Positions 1-6,667 are shown, numbered from the stretch's first letter. The stretch: 9,636 nucleotides of DNA from Endomicrobium sp. (GCA_031277075.1 JAISLV010000156.1:1-9636); one strand, 5' to 3'. Notes: a model not told the origin generated them from the sequence alone. A program made the numbers and translations.

Positions 1-35
1 ATATCCTTTTAACGGCGACTAAGAATTTTGACGTC

Positions 36-58
36 CGGGTTTTACAAACCCGCTTTTT
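36..58 (+). terminator. Rho-independent terminator at left edge, reading rightward
   Basis: Inverted repeat CGGGTTT-TAC-AAACCCG (36-52) followed by C and five T on the plus strand (54-58). The T run makes it a terminator for a plus-strand transcript arriving from left of the window. On the minus strand the same hairpin lies 13 bp past the glmU stop but is followed by GACGTC and not by T, so it would stop glmU transcription only poorly. Two plus-strand frames end just before it (stops at 10-12 and 20-22), either of which could be the tail of an unseen gene. Confidence 0.5.
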
Positions 59-65
59 GCGTTTA

Positions 66-1436
66 TCAATTCTTAATCGTTTTTTTTCGTTTGAGTTCCT
101 GTCTTGCTCTTGCTATCGCCAGTTTGCCCGACGGTATATCTTTTGTTATCGTAGAGCCTGCGGCGACTAAAACGTCTTTGCCGACTTTTACGGGAGCCAC
201 AAAATTCACGTTAGACCCTATGAAAGATTTTGCGCCTATAAACGTAGCGTGTTTTTTTACGCCGTCGTAATTGCAGGTAATGGCGCCCGCTCCGATATTT
301 ACGTCTTGCCCGATAAAAGCGTCGCCTATGTAAGAGAGATGATTTATTTTAGCGTTTTTTTCTACGACCGACTTTTTTATTTCGCTGAAATTTCCGACTT
401 TAACGCCGTCTTTTAAAACCGAATGCGGTCTTATATGCGAAAAAGGTCCCGCCTTGACGTTTTTTCCTATAACCGCTCCGTTAATATAGGAATAAGAAAT
501 TTCGGCATTGTCTGCGATTTTTGAATTAATTATATAACTTGAGCCTCTTATAATGCAATTTTTGCCTATTTCTACGTTTGAATCTATAAAAACATTTGGG
601 TAAAGAACGCTGTCCTGCCCAATTTTAGCGTCGGACGACACATATACGCTGTTTGGAGCGATAACGGTTACGCCGCTGTCCAGAAGGCTTTTAATTTTTA
701 AGGCGTTGACGTATTGTTCGGCTTGGGCAAGTTCGGCTCTAGAATTTATTCCTTTAACTTCATAGCCGCCGTCCGCCAAAACAAAGCCGGCTTTTTTGCC
801 CGAATTTTTTAATATTTCCACTGCGTCTGTCAAATAATATTCTTTTTTTGCGTTATCGGGCTTAATTTTTGAAAGAGCTTTCCAAATGTCTGCGCTAAAA
901 CAATATATGCCGCCGTTAATTTCTTTGATTTCTTTTTGCTCGGGCGAGGCGTCTTTTTCTTCAACTATCTTTTCAAGGGACGACCCGTTTTTTATTATGC
1001 GCCCGTATCCGTAAGGCTCTTGAGCTGTTGCGCCTAATACGGTGACGGCTTCGCCTTTCTTAGCGTTGCTTTTTAAGAGTCCTTTTAAAGTTTCGGATTT
1101 TATAAGAGGAACGTCGCCGCTTAAAACTAAAATTTGCCCTCTATAATTTTTCAACGTTTTTTGAGCCTGCATTAAAGCGTGAGCCGACCCTTTACGCTCT
1201 TTTTGATAAGCGGTTTTTACGCTTGGCTCTTTGAGCAAAGCTCCCAACGCTTTTTCAACGAGTTCCGACTGCCGCCCCAAAACCAAAACGATATTGTCGG
1301 GCTTTAAAGGGAGCAAAGAATCTATAACCCAGTTAATTAAAGGTTTGCCAGAAAGTTTATGGACGACTTTAGGCAAAGAAGACTTCATTCTAGTTCCGTC
1401 GCCCGCCGCAAGTATAACCGCAGAAAAACCTTTCAT
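66..1436 (-). CDS. glmU: Bifunctional UDP-N-acetylglucosamine pyrophosphorylase / glucosamine-1-phosphate N-acetyltransferase (GlmU)
   Basis: Cytoplasmic enzyme of the last two steps to UDP-GlcNAc, precursor of peptidoglycan and lipopolysaccharide. The C-terminal domain acetylates glucosamine-1-phosphate with acetyl-CoA; the N-terminal domain then transfers UMP from UTP. Seen: N-terminal nucleotidyltransferase signature LAAGDGTRMKSSLPK (residues 9-23), QKERKGSAHA (78-87, Ser where the family usually has Thr), and LSGDVPLI with metal-binding Asp108. From about residue 255 a left-handed beta-helix of hexapeptide repeats follows, with SHIRPHS, INHLSYIGDA (His366 matches the usual catalytic His) and the conserved ITCNYDG. 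Its 456 residues match the family's full length. The ATG start is preceded by AGAGG about 10 nt upstream, and the N-terminus aligns with family starts. It has its own promoter. Possible following gene: AAAGGA on the minus strand at 4-9 looks like a ribosome site for a gene starting beyond the left edge. Confidence 0.97.
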   Translation of the reverse strand: MKGFSAVILAAGDGTRMKSSLPKVVHKLSGKPLINWVIDSLLPLKPDNIVLVLGRQSELVEKALGALLKEPSVKTAYQKERKGSAHALMQAQKTLKNYRGQILVLSGDVPLIKSETLKGLLKSNAKKGEAVTVLGATAQEPYGYGRIIKNGSSLEKIVEEKDASPEQKEIKEINGGIYCFSADIWKALSKIKPDNAKKEYYLTDAVEILKNSGKKAGFVLADGGYEVKGINSRAELAQAEQYVNALKIKSLLDSGVTVIAPNSVYVSSDAKIGQDSVLYPNVFIDSNVEIGKNCIIRGSSYIINSKIADNAEISYSYINGAVIGKNVKAGPFSHIRPHSVLKDGVKVGNFSEIKKSVVEKNAKINHLSYIGDAFIGQDVNIGAGAITCNYDGVKKHATFIGAKSFIGSNVNFVAPVKVGKDVLVAAGSTITKDIPSGKLAIARARQELKRKKTIKN

Positions 1437-1499
1437 CTTTTAAACGCCTCTAATTTCAAACCGTATTTCATTTTAAACGAACCGCTAGAAACGGCAGTC

Positions 1500-1529
1500 A
1501 TTATACCAAAAAACACCGCAATAGTTCAA
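1500..1529 (-). promoter_or_regulatory. Promoter for glmU
   Basis: On the minus strand, TTGAAC (1524-1529) and a perfect TATAAT (1500-1505) are 18 bp apart. TGG directly before the -10 makes it an extended -10 element (TGGTATAAT). Initiation would fall near 1494, leaving a leader of about 57 nt before the glmU ATG. The position between rsmA and glmU fits separate initiation of glmU. Called by eye from sigma-70 consensus. Confidence 0.6.
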
Positions 1530-1661
1530 ACGCTCGCTCATTGCCAAACAGGAAAACGCATAAAAGTTATCGTAAAATTTCAGCCGCCGCCGCAATTGTC
1601 GCCTCTCTGCTTGCGGGAAATGGCAACGGGCGAAGAGGCGTTTTTTGCCTGTAAATATTTT

Positions 1662-2522
1662 TTATGCGTTTACCGCGCGTTTGCGAGCGTTGACTTGTTC
1701 TGAAATACGCTTGAAATCCTGCAAAGTTAATTTTTCGGGTCTTGTAAGCGGGTCTATTTTGCAGGTTTCCAAAATGTTTAAAGCGTCTGCTTTTTCTAAT
1801 TTATCAAAAGAACTCAAAGAGTTTAATATCGTTTTTCTGCGCATAGAAAAACTGCGCTTTATTATAGCAAACAGCTCTTTATCTGGCGCGGGCGAATTTT
1901 TATTTACAAGTTTTATCACGCTTGAGACGACTTTCGGCTGAGGGTTAAAACAGCTTTTAGAAACGTCAAAAAGCATTTTGCAGTCCGCGTAATACTGAGT
2001 AAAAATTGAAATATAGCCGTAATCTTTGCCGCCCGTTTTTGCGCAAAGCCTTTGAGCGACCTCTTTTTGAAGCATAAAAACAGCCGTCGTCCAGTTTGGA
2101 AGAGGCAAAATTTTTTGAACTATCGCCGTGCCGACATTGTAGGGCAGATTTGAAACGATTTTAAAAGAAGCCGCAGTCCCTAAATCCGAAAACGGAAAAA
2201 CGTCAAGCGGTTCTTGGACTTTTTGCGCGTCCCATATTTCTTGCGCCCGCTGCGGCGTTTGCATTTTCATAAAATCCTGTTTGACAAGGATTACGTTGTC
2301 AACGCCGCATGCGGAAAGTTTTTTACGCAGCGTCTCGTATAATGAGGCGTCTATTTCTACAGCGGTTAAACGTTTAACCGCAGGATATATAAGTTTTGTT
2401 AAAACGCCTTTGCCCGACCCTATTTCAAGGACTTCGTCCTCTTTGTTAAGGTCTGCGGCTTTGACGATATTATTGGCGACGTTTAAATCAATCAAAAAAT
2501 TCTGCCCGTGTTTTTGACGCAT
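1662..2522 (-). CDS. rsmA: 16S rRNA (adenine(1518)-N6/adenine(1519)-N6)-dimethyltransferase RsmA (KsgA)
   Basis: SAM-dependent enzyme that dimethylates two adjacent adenines in the 3' terminal helix of 16S rRNA during 30S assembly. Seen: N-terminal KHGQNFL, SAM-binding motif I VLEIGSGKGVLT (Gly-x-Gly-x-Gly), acidic motif II AVEIDASLYE, catalytic motif IV SNLPYNVGT, MLQKEVAQRL, FNPQPKVVSSVI, and C-terminal PEKLTLQDF. These are the ordered KsgA/Dim1 motifs. I chose the ATG at 2522 (286 residues) because a weak GGA lies 7 nt upstream and family members start just before the KHGQNF block. A TTG at 2534 adds four residues (290) and has a GGGG tract further upstream; the two cannot be separated by eye. 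About 20 extra residues appear before NLPY. It probably shares a transcript with mnmE, ending 110-122 bp upstream. Confidence 0.95.
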   Translation of the reverse strand: MRQKHGQNFLIDLNVANNIVKAADLNKEDEVLEIGSGKGVLTKLIYPAVKRLTAVEIDASLYETLRKKLSACGVDNVILVKQDFMKMQTPQRAQEIWDAQKVQEPLDVFPFSDLGTAASFKIVSNLPYNVGTAIVQKILPLPNWTTAVFMLQKEVAQRLCAKTGGKDYGYISIFTQYYADCKMLFDVSKSCFNPQPKVVSSVIKLVNKNSPAPDKELFAIIKRSFSMRRKTILNSLSSFDKLEKADALNILETCKIDPLTRPEKLTLQDFKRISEQVNARKRAVNA

Positions 2523-2561
2523 ATTGTAATCCAAAAAAAATAAATTTTCCCCGCCCGCCGT

Positions 2562-2600
2562 CCGCCGCCGTAGTAGTTGTTGTTGTCGTTGCCGTTGTCG
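2562..2600. repeat. Triplet-periodic microsatellite between mnmE and rsmA
   Basis: Imperfect trinucleotide run: CCG triplets, then TAG, TTG and TCG/CCG triplets on the plus strand. It is in frame with rsmA when read on the minus strand and stays open back to a stop at 2613-2615. The implied peptide would be an Arg/Gln-rich run with no plausible start codon, so I treat it as a noncoding low-complexity spacer. Confidence 0.5.
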
Positions 2601-2601
2601 T

Positions 2602-2633
2602 TTCCTAACTTCCTAGCTTCCTAGCTGCTTAGC
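2602..2633 (-). repeat. Octanucleotide array, 4 units, just after the mnmE stop
   Basis: Four 8-bp units read on the plus strand as TTCCTAAC, TTCCTAGC, TTCCTAGC and TGCTTAGC, followed by TGCGTCTTT. On the mnmE strand the array begins 11 bp past the stop codon, after AAAGACGCA. A matching four-unit array lies at 8376-8407, again 11 bp beyond a stop codon. No inverted-repeat structure and no T run are present, so it does not look like an intrinsic terminator. Confidence 0.8.
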
Positions 2634-2644
2634 TGCGTCTTTCA

Positions 2645-4054
2645 CTACTTCCCTATGCAAAACGTTGAAAAAATTGAATCTAAAATATCGTGCGGCGCGG
2701 TAATTCCTAAGATATCTTCGTAAGCGGAAACGGCGTTTCTCATTTCAAAGGCGGCTATTTCGTCGGCGTCTTGCGCTTCGTATTGCTTTTTTGCGTTTTC
2801 AAGCGCGGTTTGCGCGGTTTGCAAAAGCGCATAGTGGCGAGCGCTTATCATTATATTTCCGTTGCTGTCTGAAACGCCCGCTATTTTTGCCGCGGCGTCT
2901 AAAAGTTCCGCCACGCATTCGCCCGTTTTAGCGCTTAAAGACAATAACGAATGAGAAACGCTAAACAAACGTTTTACGGCGGGCAAAGCGGTTTCAAAAT
3001 TTGCCCGTTTGATATCGCTTTTGTTTGCCGCTATTATTATCGGCGTTTCATAATTTTGCAAAATCTCGGCTATTTCCTCATCGTTTTTATCAAGCGGCTG
3101 CGAACCGTCTATCACCCAAATTATGATGTCTGCCGCAGATAAAATTTCCCTTGTTTTTTCCTGTCCGAGTTTTTCTACCGCATTATTTGTATGATTTCTT
3201 AAACCTGCGGTATCTATTATTGTAAGCGGCAGTCCGCGGCAATCTATCGTTTCTTCTATCGCGTCGGTAGTAGTGCCTGCAATTTCCGTAACTATGGCTC
3301 TGTTTTTGCCGATTATGGCGTTTAGCAAAGAAGATTTTCCAGTATTTGGTTTACCAATAATTGCGGCTTTCAACCCTTTTTGCAGGCATTGGCTTATTTT
3401 GTAAGCGGATAACAATTTAGAGTTTTGGTCTATTAAATCCGAAAGTTTTCGGCTTTTTTGCGCGCGGGATAAAAACATTATGTCTTCTTCAGGGTGGTCA
3501 AGCGACGCCTCCGTATAAGCAAGCAGATTAATTAAAGCGTCTTTGACGCTTTTTATTTTATTTGAAAATTCCCCGCCGAGATTATTCAACGCGGCTTTTA
3601 CGGCTTTTTCGGTTTTGCCGGCTATTAAAGCGCACACCGCTTCCGCTTGAGCCAAATCTTTTTTCCCATTGATAAAAGCTCTGTAAGTGAACTCCCCCGC
3701 TTGCGCCGCCCGCGCGCCGTTTTTGTATAAAAGGTTTAAAATCCCGCTTACTATAACGGGATTTCCATGAGCGGAAATTTCTACGATATTTTCGCCCGTG
3801 TAAGTGCGCGGAGCTTTAAAAAAAGCGCAAAGAACTTCGTCTATTTTTTCAACGCCGTCGACAATATATCCGTATTTAATTTGTTTATCTGGCGCGGGAT
3901 CTTCCTTAACAGCCGCAGTCCGCCCAGACTTTGCCTGAAATATTTTGTCAATAATTTCAAACGAATCGCCGCCTGATAAACGTATAACGGCAATCGCCGC
4001 TTTGCCCGCCGCGCTTGAAAGAGCGGCAATGGAATCTTCATTAATATAATTCAT
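2645..4054 (-). CDS. mnmE: tRNA uridine-5-carboxymethylaminomethyl(34) synthesis GTPase MnmE (TrmE)
   Basis: GTPase that works with MnmG, methylene-tetrahydrofolate and FAD to install the carboxymethylaminomethyl group on wobble uridine 34 of certain tRNAs. Seen in 469 residues: N-terminal folate-binding domain starting DSIAAL...AIAVIRLSG, the TYTGENIVEISAHG block, LDHPEEDI (185-192), then an inserted G domain with G1 GKPNTGKS (234-241), G2 GTTTD (260-264), G3 DTAG (281-284) and G4 NKSD (344-347). The helical C-terminal domain ends in CIGK, whose Cys is the family hallmark. Glu294 aligns with the catalytic Glu282 of E. coli. Oddity: the G2 loop is normally GTTRD and here has Thr for Arg. I chose the ATG at 4054, not the in-frame ATG at 4111, because the 19 extra residues match nothing conserved and a strong -10 lies inside that stretch. 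The start appears leaderless. Confidence 0.96.
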   Translation of the reverse strand: MNYINEDSIAALSSAAGKAAIAVIRLSGGDSFEIIDKIFQAKSGRTAAVKEDPAPDKQIKYGYIVDGVEKIDEVLCAFFKAPRTYTGENIVEISAHGNPVIVSGILNLLYKNGARAAQAGEFTYRAFINGKKDLAQAEAVCALIAGKTEKAVKAALNNLGGEFSNKIKSVKDALINLLAYTEASLDHPEEDIMFLSRAQKSRKLSDLIDQNSKLLSAYKISQCLQKGLKAAIIGKPNTGKSSLLNAIIGKNRAIVTEIAGTTTDAIEETIDCRGLPLTIIDTAGLRNHTNNAVEKLGQEKTREILSAADIIIWVIDGSQPLDKNDEEIAEILQNYETPIIIAANKSDIKRANFETALPAVKRLFSVSHSLLSLSAKTGECVAELLDAAAKIAGVSDSNGNIMISARHYALLQTAQTALENAKKQYEAQDADEIAAFEMRNAVSAYEDILGITAPHDILDSIFSTFCIGK

Positions 4055-4060
4055 ACCTGC

Positions 4061-4071
4061 AATTATACCAT
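4061..4071 (-). promoter_or_regulatory. Extended -10 promoter for mnmE(-rsmA), nearly leaderless
   Basis: TATGGTATAAT on the minus strand matches the extended -10 consensus TRTGnTATAAT perfectly. No convincing -35 is seen 17 bp upstream (ATAAAA). Only seven bases (TGCAGGT) separate TATAAT from the ATG at 4054, so the transcript should begin at or within a base or two of the start codon. The AGG there is too close to act as a normal ribosome-binding site. Confidence 0.55.
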
Positions 4072-4135
4072 AAGAACCGCATATTTTTATATCGCCCGTA
4101 AGCAAACGCATAAAAAATATTTAAAGGCGAAAAGC

Positions 4136-4260
4136 GGCGTCAATGGCAGACGCCAAAAAAGACCGCGAAAAAAGCGGGACAATGAAAGATACCTTGAAAT
4201 AAATTCAGGGCGGCGCGCCAAACGGGTTTTAGGCGGCGTCGGGCGCATTAGATTTGCGCC
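4136..4260. repeat. Cluster of small inverted repeats in the divergent mnmE / ankyrin-gene spacer
   Basis: The 248-bp spacer 4112-4359 holds no credible gene. It contains GGCGTC-N7-GACGCC (4136-4154), a weak CCGC-N7-GCGG (4163-4177), the 8-bp palindrome GGCGCGCC (4212-4219) and GGCGCA-N7-TGCGCC (4242-4260), the last abutting a TTGACA at 4262-4267. The two six-base-pair hairpins have the same stem and loop lengths. No T run follows on the plus strand. They could be operators or structured leader elements; nothing in the sequence decides. Confidence 0.4.
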
Positions 4261-4294
4261 GTTGACATCTGCGTTAAGTTTGTAAAAATTAAAT

Positions 4295-4323
4295 TTGTCG
4301 TAAAAGCGATAAAATTGTAGAAT
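4295..4323 (+). promoter_or_regulatory. Promoter for the ankyrin-repeat lipoprotein gene
   Basis: TTGTCG (4295-4300) and TAGAAT (4318-4323) are exactly 17 bp apart. Initiation near 4330 gives a leader of about 30 nt. A consensus TTGACA at 4262-4267 has only a poor A-rich -10 partner at 4283-4289 and is a weaker alternative. Confidence 0.45.
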
Positions 4324-4346
4324 ACTAGCGTTGATTTAAAAAATTT

Positions 4347-4352
4347 AAGGAG
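4347..4352 (+). promoter_or_regulatory. Shine-Dalgarno AAGGAG supporting a GTG start
   Basis: AAGGAG lies 7 nt before the GTG at 4360. The optimal sequence and spacing decide the start of the lipoprotein gene despite the non-ATG codon. Confidence 0.8.
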
Positions 4353-4359
4353 ATACCCA

Positions 4360-6273
4360 GTGAAAAAACGTTATCTTTTATTTTCATTTATTTTTCCCGC
4401 CGCGCTTGCAGGGTGCGTTGCGCGAACCGTAATTGCGCATAATCCCGCGCCGATTTATCCCCAGCCCGTTTATGCGGAAACCATCATCGTTTCCGAGTAT
4501 GAAACGAATGTCGTTCCCGTCTCGGCGCAGAAAGCTCAGCCTAACCGCAAACGCGCTACGACTCCGTTGATTTACGCCGTAAGCATAAATAATTTAGACG
4601 GCGTTCAATATTTGTTAAACAGCGGCGAAAACGCAAATGAAATTTTTTACAGCGCGTCTTACGAAGCCGCGCCTCTTCAAGAAGCCGTAAAACGCGCAAA
4701 CTTAAACGCTGCCCAAATCCTTGTTCGGGGCGGAGCAAATATTGATTTAAGAGTTAACGATAAAACCGCTCTTGAAATGGCTGTGCGTAAAAATGATTTT
4801 GAAATGGTAAATCTTTTGGTTTCAAACAGAGCCGATATTTACTCGCCTAATATACTTGAAGACAGCGTAAAAGAATACGATACTAACATTTTAAAATATC
4901 TTTTAGATAACGGCGCGGCTAACAGAAATGTTCCAAGCGCAAGACGCGGCGCGGATTACGCTTTAATCAAGGCTTGCAAGCTGGGAAATATTGAAGCTAT
5001 ACGGCTTTTAATTAAAGCGGGCGCGGACGTTTCGGTGATAGACGCAAGAGGGCGCGGTCTGTTGTTTTACGCCGCCTCAAGAAACGACGTTGCGGTTTTA
5101 GAATTTATTTATCCTTACAATAAAAGAATGCTGAACTCTATAGACGACGACGGATTTACCCCTTTAATGGTTGCCGTTGAACGCGGAAATATTCACGGGG
5201 TAAGATTTTTAGTCGGGAAAGGCGCATACCTTGACGTTAAAAACAAACATTCTTACAATGCCGTCCACTATTCAAAAAACGCGGAACTGACAAAATTTTT
5301 AAACGAAGAAACGCCTAAACATAAAAAGCCCGCAGGCTATGCTATGAGAAGAGAGGCGACTTCAAAATACGACGACCATACTAAAAATGAAAAAGTGAAA
5401 ACCGCGCCGCAGCAAAAACATGAACAGATAAAACCTGAAATTAAGCCGAGCGGCAAGCCGCATACAGGGATTGAAGTTGATTCTTCCGTAAGACCCCCAC
5501 ATAAAATTGAACGGGCAAAACCTGACAAACAGATAAAACCCGAACCTACTGAACATGCAAAGCCTGTAGAACAGGATAAAGCTAACAAACGAACGCGACC
5601 TGCCGAGCCTGAGGCAAAAGCGGACGAACAAACGTTTGGACGCGGAAATTCTGAGGCTAACCCTGAAATAAACGCGGAAGAAAAAACCAACAAAAATAAG
5701 AATAGACGTAAAAATAGAATTATTAACTCTGATGAGAAAACTGAAGCATCCCAAAAACAGCCTGCGGTTTTAGGAGTTGACAGCGAACATAAAAAACAAG
5801 ACCCCGTTCAACCCAAAGATTTTGAAAAACCTCAAACAAGTCCCGTTGAACAGGCAAAGCCTGCCGAACAGATAAAATCTAATGAACAGGCAAAGCCCGC
5901 GCAAGCGGCAAGACCTCAGTCAAGTATTCCCGCCGCGCAAACAAAATCTAATGAACAAGCAAAACCCGCAAGCCGCCATTCATCGTTAACTGCGGCTGAA
6001 ACTGCGCCGCAGCAACAGCAAATTAAACCTGACCCCAAACCTGCGGCAACAAGACAAGCAAAACCCGTTGAACAGGCAAAACCTGCCGAACAGGTAAAAT
6101 CTAATGAGCAGGCAAAGCCCGCGCAAGCGGCAAGACCTCAGTCAAGTATTCCCGCCGCGCAAACAAAATCTAATGAGCAAGCAGCCCCCGCGCAAGCGGC
6201 AAAACCCGAAACTGAAACTAAAAAAGAAGAAAAACGCAGCGCAGCGCAATCAAAAGCGAAAAGAAACAAATAA
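4360..6273 (+). CDS. Ankyrin-repeat lipoprotein with long Lys/Pro/Glu/Gln-rich tail
   Basis: 637 residues, function unknown. The signal peptide has charged MKKR, a hydrophobic stretch and lipobox LAGC, with Cys19 the lipidation site; Val at +2 is not an inner-membrane retention signal by E. coli rules, suggesting the outer membrane. Residues 68-316 form about eight ankyrin repeats, for example TPLIYAVSINNLDGVQYLLNSG and the cleaner FTPLMVAVERGNIHGVRFLV, which in general bind proteins. Residues 320-637 are low-complexity, rich in K, P, E, Q and A with recurring QAKPAEQ and KSNEQAKPA, partly made by a DNA duplication (residues about 495-537 and 569-611). Inference: a lipid-anchored periplasmic binding scaffold whose extended basic tail could span the periplasm or contact peptidoglycan or other anionic polymer. 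The GTG start has a strong ribosome site and own promoter. It is transcribed away from mnmE and lies upstream of two outer-membrane protein genes, but the repeat block makes one operon unlikely. Confidence 0.88.
   Translation: MKKRYLLFSFIFPAALAGCVARTVIAHNPAPIYPQPVYAETIIVSEYETNVVPVSAQKAQPNRKRATTPLIYAVSINNLDGVQYLLNSGENANEIFYSASYEAAPLQEAVKRANLNAAQILVRGGANIDLRVNDKTALEMAVRKNDFEMVNLLVSNRADIYSPNILEDSVKEYDTNILKYLLDNGAANRNVPSARRGADYALIKACKLGNIEAIRLLIKAGADVSVIDARGRGLLFYAASRNDVAVLEFIYPYNKRMLNSIDDDGFTPLMVAVERGNIHGVRFLVGKGAYLDVKNKHSYNAVHYSKNAELTKFLNEETPKHKKPAGYAMRREATSKYDDHTKNEKVKTAPQQKHEQIKPEIKPSGKPHTGIEVDSSVRPPHKIERAKPDKQIKPEPTEHAKPVEQDKANKRTRPAEPEAKADEQTFGRGNSEANPEINAEEKTNKNKNRRKNRIINSDEKTEASQKQPAVLGVDSEHKKQDPVQPKDFEKPQTSPVEQAKPAEQIKSNEQAKPAQAARPQSSIPAAQTKSNEQAKPASRHSSLTAAETAPQQQQIKPDPKPAATRQAKPVEQAKPAEQVKSNEQAKPAQAARPQSSIPAAQTKSNEQAAPAQAAKPETETKKEEKRSAAQSKAKRNK
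5842..5971 (+). repeat. Direct repeat copy 1 within the ankyrin-gene tail
   Basis: About 130 bp beginning CCCGTTGAACAGGCAAA, repeated with few mismatches at 6064-6193, an offset of 222 bp (74 codons), so the frame is kept. Each copy also contains the smaller repeat AAATCTAATGARCARGC twice, about 71-72 bp apart. Confidence 0.85.
6064..6193 (+). repeat. Direct repeat copy 2 within the ankyrin-gene tail
   Basis: Second copy of the 5842-5971 segment. Differences are mostly single transitions, for example ATAAAATC versus GTAAAATC and ATGAAC versus ATGAGC. Divergence grows at the right end, where AAACCC becomes CCCCC. The pattern indicates a recent in-frame duplication in a repeat-prone tail. Confidence 0.85.
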
Positions 6274-6319
6274 AATAATGTTTGCAAGCGGGGCGTTTGC
6301 AAAAACTCAGCTAGGCGCC

Positions 6320-6462
6320 GCCCAAACCTGAAGCGAACGCATCGCCCAAAACTGACGCGAAGCGTCACCCAAACCTGAAGCGAACGCGTCGCCCAAACCT
6401 GAAGCAAACGCGCCGCCCAAAACTGACGCGAACGTGTCGCCCAAAACTGACGCGAACGCGTC
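6320..6462 (+). repeat. 24-bp tandem array 1, six units
   Basis: Six units of 24 bp (one of 23) start at 6320, 6344, 6367, 6391, 6415 and 6439. Two unit types mix: CCCAAACCTGAAGCGAACGC (units 1, 3, 4) and CCCAAAACTGACGCGAACGC (units 2, 5, 6). The second type contains the inverted repeat TGACGCG-AA-CGCGTCA or shorter variants. The block starts 47 bp after the ankyrin stop. Several frames stay open because 24 is a multiple of three; I do not regard them as genes. Confidence 0.9.
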
Positions 6463-6463
6463 A

Positions 6464-6482
6464 CCCTGAACTTGTTTCAGGG
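6464..6482 (+). repeat. REP-like hairpin, copy 1
   Basis: CCCTGAA-CTTGT-TTCAGGG, a perfect 7-bp inverted repeat with a 5-nt loop. It directly joins 24-bp array 1 to 12-bp array 1. From memory, related CTGAACTTGTTTCAG palindromes are scattered through many bacterial genomes and give spurious peptides with ELVSGS or ELVSAS. The TCTCTTTC after the stem is pyrimidine-rich, so it might end ankyrin-gene transcripts weakly. Confidence 0.8.
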
Positions 6483-6528
6483 TCTCTTTCAGTGTCTTTT
6501 TCATGGTCTCTTTCAGTGTCTGTATTTG
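6481..6528 (+). repeat. 12-bp tandem array 1, about four units
   Basis: Units GGTCTCTTTCAG, TGTCTTTTTCAT, GGTCTCTTTCAG and the decayed TGTCTGTATTTG. The unit begins inside the right arm of the hairpin, so the array looks like repeated copies of the hairpin's right flank. It is more degenerate than array 2. Confidence 0.8.
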
Positions 6529-6545
6529 ACTTTTTTCACGACGAG

Positions 6546-6566
6546 ATGCTGAAACAAGTTCAGCAT
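6546..6566 (-). repeat. REP-like hairpin, inverted variant
   Basis: ATGCTGAA-ACAAG-TTCAGCAT, an 8-bp inverted repeat whose loop is the complement of CTTGT, so it is the same element in the opposite orientation. The distal stem bases differ from the other two copies on both arms in a compensating way. It has no 24-bp array attached. The AT-rich stretch from here to 6667 shows no gene. Confidence 0.75.
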
Positions 6567-6667
6567 GACAAACCTTGAATCCCTGTAATATAGATGTTTT
6601 TAGATACAGTGTTTTTATAAAAATGTAAAATGCCAAATAGCGTCTCTAAAAAACCCGCCTTGTTGTC

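Noticed and set aside
1590..1660. Terminator after rsmA from the CGCCTCT / AGAGGCG inverted repeat
   Set aside because: The loop is 27 nt with only a weak inner stem, and no T run follows on the minus strand.
1359..1703. Plus-strand open frame of 114 codons across the glmU-rsmA gap
   Set aside because: It overlaps the start of glmU and the end of rsmA on the other strand and lacks a ribosome site and recognisable domains; the gap holds the glmU promoter.
4143..4202. Tiny 19-codon plus-strand frame in the divergent spacer
   Set aside because: No ribosome site at proper spacing, and its start lies in the loop of a hairpin. No support beyond an ATG and a stop.
6281..6303. Terminator for the ankyrin gene from TTTGCAA / TTGCAAA
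   Set aside because: The stem is AT-rich and short, and is followed by A, not T, on the plus strand.
6307..6636. Minus-strand open frame of 109 codons with an 8-residue periodic GDAFASVL pattern
   Set aside because: The open frame follows from the 24-bp repeat having a period divisible by three. There is no ribosome site or signal, and it runs through the REP-like hairpins, giving the familiar HAELVSAS-type spurious peptide.
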